8,436 nucleotides of DNA, taken from the NCBI GenBank assembly GCA_946479205.1, contig CAMLFJ010000113.1, positions 1-8,436 on the forward strand. The letters run 5' to 3'. Below are positions 7,730-8,436 of the stretch, one piece after another. Position 1 is the stretch's first letter; each line of letters starts with the position of its first letter. Both the position numbers and the translations under genes were made by a program. The stretch comes from an uncultured bacterium (GTDB lineage Bacteria > Methylomirabilota > Methylomirabilia > Rokubacteriales > CSP1-6). Under the pieces are notes generated by a model. The model had not been told where the DNA came from, ran no database searches, and was given only the letters and a program-made list of their open reading frames with translations.

Positions 7730-8242
7730 TCAGCCCTCGGAGCGTGGTGGCCAAGCGCGACGGGCCTTTAGAAGCATCTCGACCGCCTCCCGGACCGCGC
7801 CGTCGCCACCCCGCCGGCGGGCCACCCAGTGCGCGGCGCGCTTGACCTCGGCCACCGCATTGGCGGGCGCCAGGGCCAGCCCGGCGCGGGCCATCGCGGG
7901 CAGATCCGGCAGGTCGTCCCCCATCATCGCGACCTCGCCGCGGGCCACGCCGAGCCGCTCGCGGAGCGCGTCCAGGGCCCCCGCCTTGTCGGCCACGCCC
8001 TGGTGCACCTCGCCCACCCCGAGCTCGGCCATGCGCCGGGTCACCGCGGCGGACGCGCGCGAGGAGAGGATCGCGATCTGCAGGCCCGCCCGGCGCGCGG
8101 CCACCATCGCGAGGCCGTCGTGCACGTGGAAGCGCTTGGTCTCCTCGCCGGAGGCGGAGAACACCAGCCCGCCGTCCGTGAGCACACCGTCCACGTCGAG
8201 GACGAGGAGGCGGATGCGGGAGGCGCGGGGAGCGGCCCTCAC
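7730..8242 (-). CDS. kdsC: 3-deoxy-D-manno-octulosonate 8-phosphate phosphatase
   Basis: A 170-residue HAD-superfamily phosphatase that removes the phosphate from Kdo-8-phosphate to give Kdo, the inner-core sugar of LPS. Seen: motif I LDVDGVLTDG (15-24, nucleophile Asp16 and acid/base Asp18), FHVHDGLAM (38-46), motif II with Ser60 in ILSSR, motif III Lys86 in VADKAGAL, and motif IV MGDDLPDLP (107-115). Length and cap-less C1-type layout are normal for the tetrameric KdsC family. The chosen start is GTG at 8242, which overlaps the kdsD stop as GTGA. The frame is open further upstream to 8401, but that part lies over kdsD and is not KdsC-like. Confidence 0.95.
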   Translation of the reverse strand: MRAAPRASRIRLLVLDVDGVLTDGGLVFSASGEETKRFHVHDGLAMVAARRAGLQIAILSSRASAAVTRRMAELGVGEVHQGVADKAGALDALRERLGVARGEVAMMGDDLPDLPAMARAGLALAPANAVAEVKRAAHWVARRRGGDGAVREAVEMLLKARRAWPPRSEG

Positions 8243-8436
8243 ACGATCTTGGCGCGCAGGATGTCGTGGAGGTGGATCACGCCGGCGGGCCGCCCCGCCT
8301 CGTCCACGATCACGAGGCTGGTGATGCGGCCCTCCATCATCGCGAGGGCCTTCACGGCGAGCTGGTCGGCCCCGATGACCTTGGGCCGCGCGGTCATGCA
8401 CTCCGCGGCCCGGCGCTCGAGCAACGCGGCCCCGTG
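8239..8436 (-). CDS. kdsD: arabinose-5-phosphate isomerase, C-terminal fragment (rest beyond window end)
   Basis: The visible 65 residues are the last part of a CBS domain: ECMTARPKVIGADQLAVKAL, MMEGRITSLVIVDEAGRP and the closing AGVIHLHDILRAKIV. The GVIHLHD-LRA ending is typical of KdsD/KpsF/GutQ proteins, which carry an N-terminal SIS isomerase domain and two CBS domains and convert ribulose-5-phosphate to arabinose-5-phosphate, the first step to Kdo. The SIS domain and first CBS domain lie outside the window. Its 4-base overlap with kdsC supports the assignment. A lone CBS protein cannot be excluded from this fragment, but the context makes kdsD much more likely. Confidence 0.85.
   Translation of the reverse strand, partial: HGAALLERRAAECMTARPKVIGADQLAVKALAMMEGRITSLVIVDEAGRPAGVIHLHDILRAKIV

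Overview
The window is a gene-dense, strongly GC-rich stretch of bacterial chromosome. Every gene I can support lies on the minus strand, so transcription runs from high to low coordinates. The organism is a diderm (Gram-negative-type) bacterium, because it carries Kdo synthesis genes (kdsD, kdsC) and lipopolysaccharide export genes (lptC, lptA, lptB). The order kdsD-kdsC-lptC-lptA-lptB-rpoN-hpf-rapZ is the classic cluster known from Proteobacteria and related diderm phyla. The GC-richness, the lack of ptsN and the GH57 enzyme next to rapZ would fit a deltaproteobacterial-grade or Methylomirabilota/Rokubacteria-like lineage. That placement is a guess from gene order, not a phylogenetic result.

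Layout in transcription order. At 8436-8239 is the 3' end of kdsD (arabinose-5-phosphate isomerase, cut by the window edge). At 8242-7730 is kdsC (Kdo-8-phosphate phosphatase). A 61-bp gap follows, holding a near-consensus sigma-54 promoter motif. Then come lptC (7668-7072), lptA (7075-6485) and lptB (6477-5755), followed by rpoN (sigma-54, 5758-4265), hpf (short ribosome hibernation factor, 4274-3969), rapZ (3969-3091) and a GH57 alpha-glucan enzyme (3098-963). After a 73-bp gap with a candidate promoter and an inverted repeat comes metK (889 to the window start, 3' end missing).

The genes from kdsD to GH57 look like one translationally coupled operon. Most junctions overlap by 1 to 10 bases and the only gap above 10 bases is the one before lptC. 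The first half makes Kdo and builds the inner-membrane and periplasmic part of the LPS bridge. The second half is regulatory: the alternative sigma factor, ribosome dimerisation and the RapZ P-loop protein. The GH57 enzyme adds storage-glucan metabolism to the tail. MetK is probably transcribed on its own as well.

This is mostly conserved core genome. I see no mobile element, CRISPR array, tRNA or rRNA, and no unknown gene. The points worth a second look are local: a sigma-54-type site at the head of an operon that contains rpoN, a palindrome just before the rpoN start, the absence of ptsN between hpf and rapZ, a RapZ without the basic RNA-binding tail known from E. coli, and the coupling of a GH57 enzyme to rapZ.
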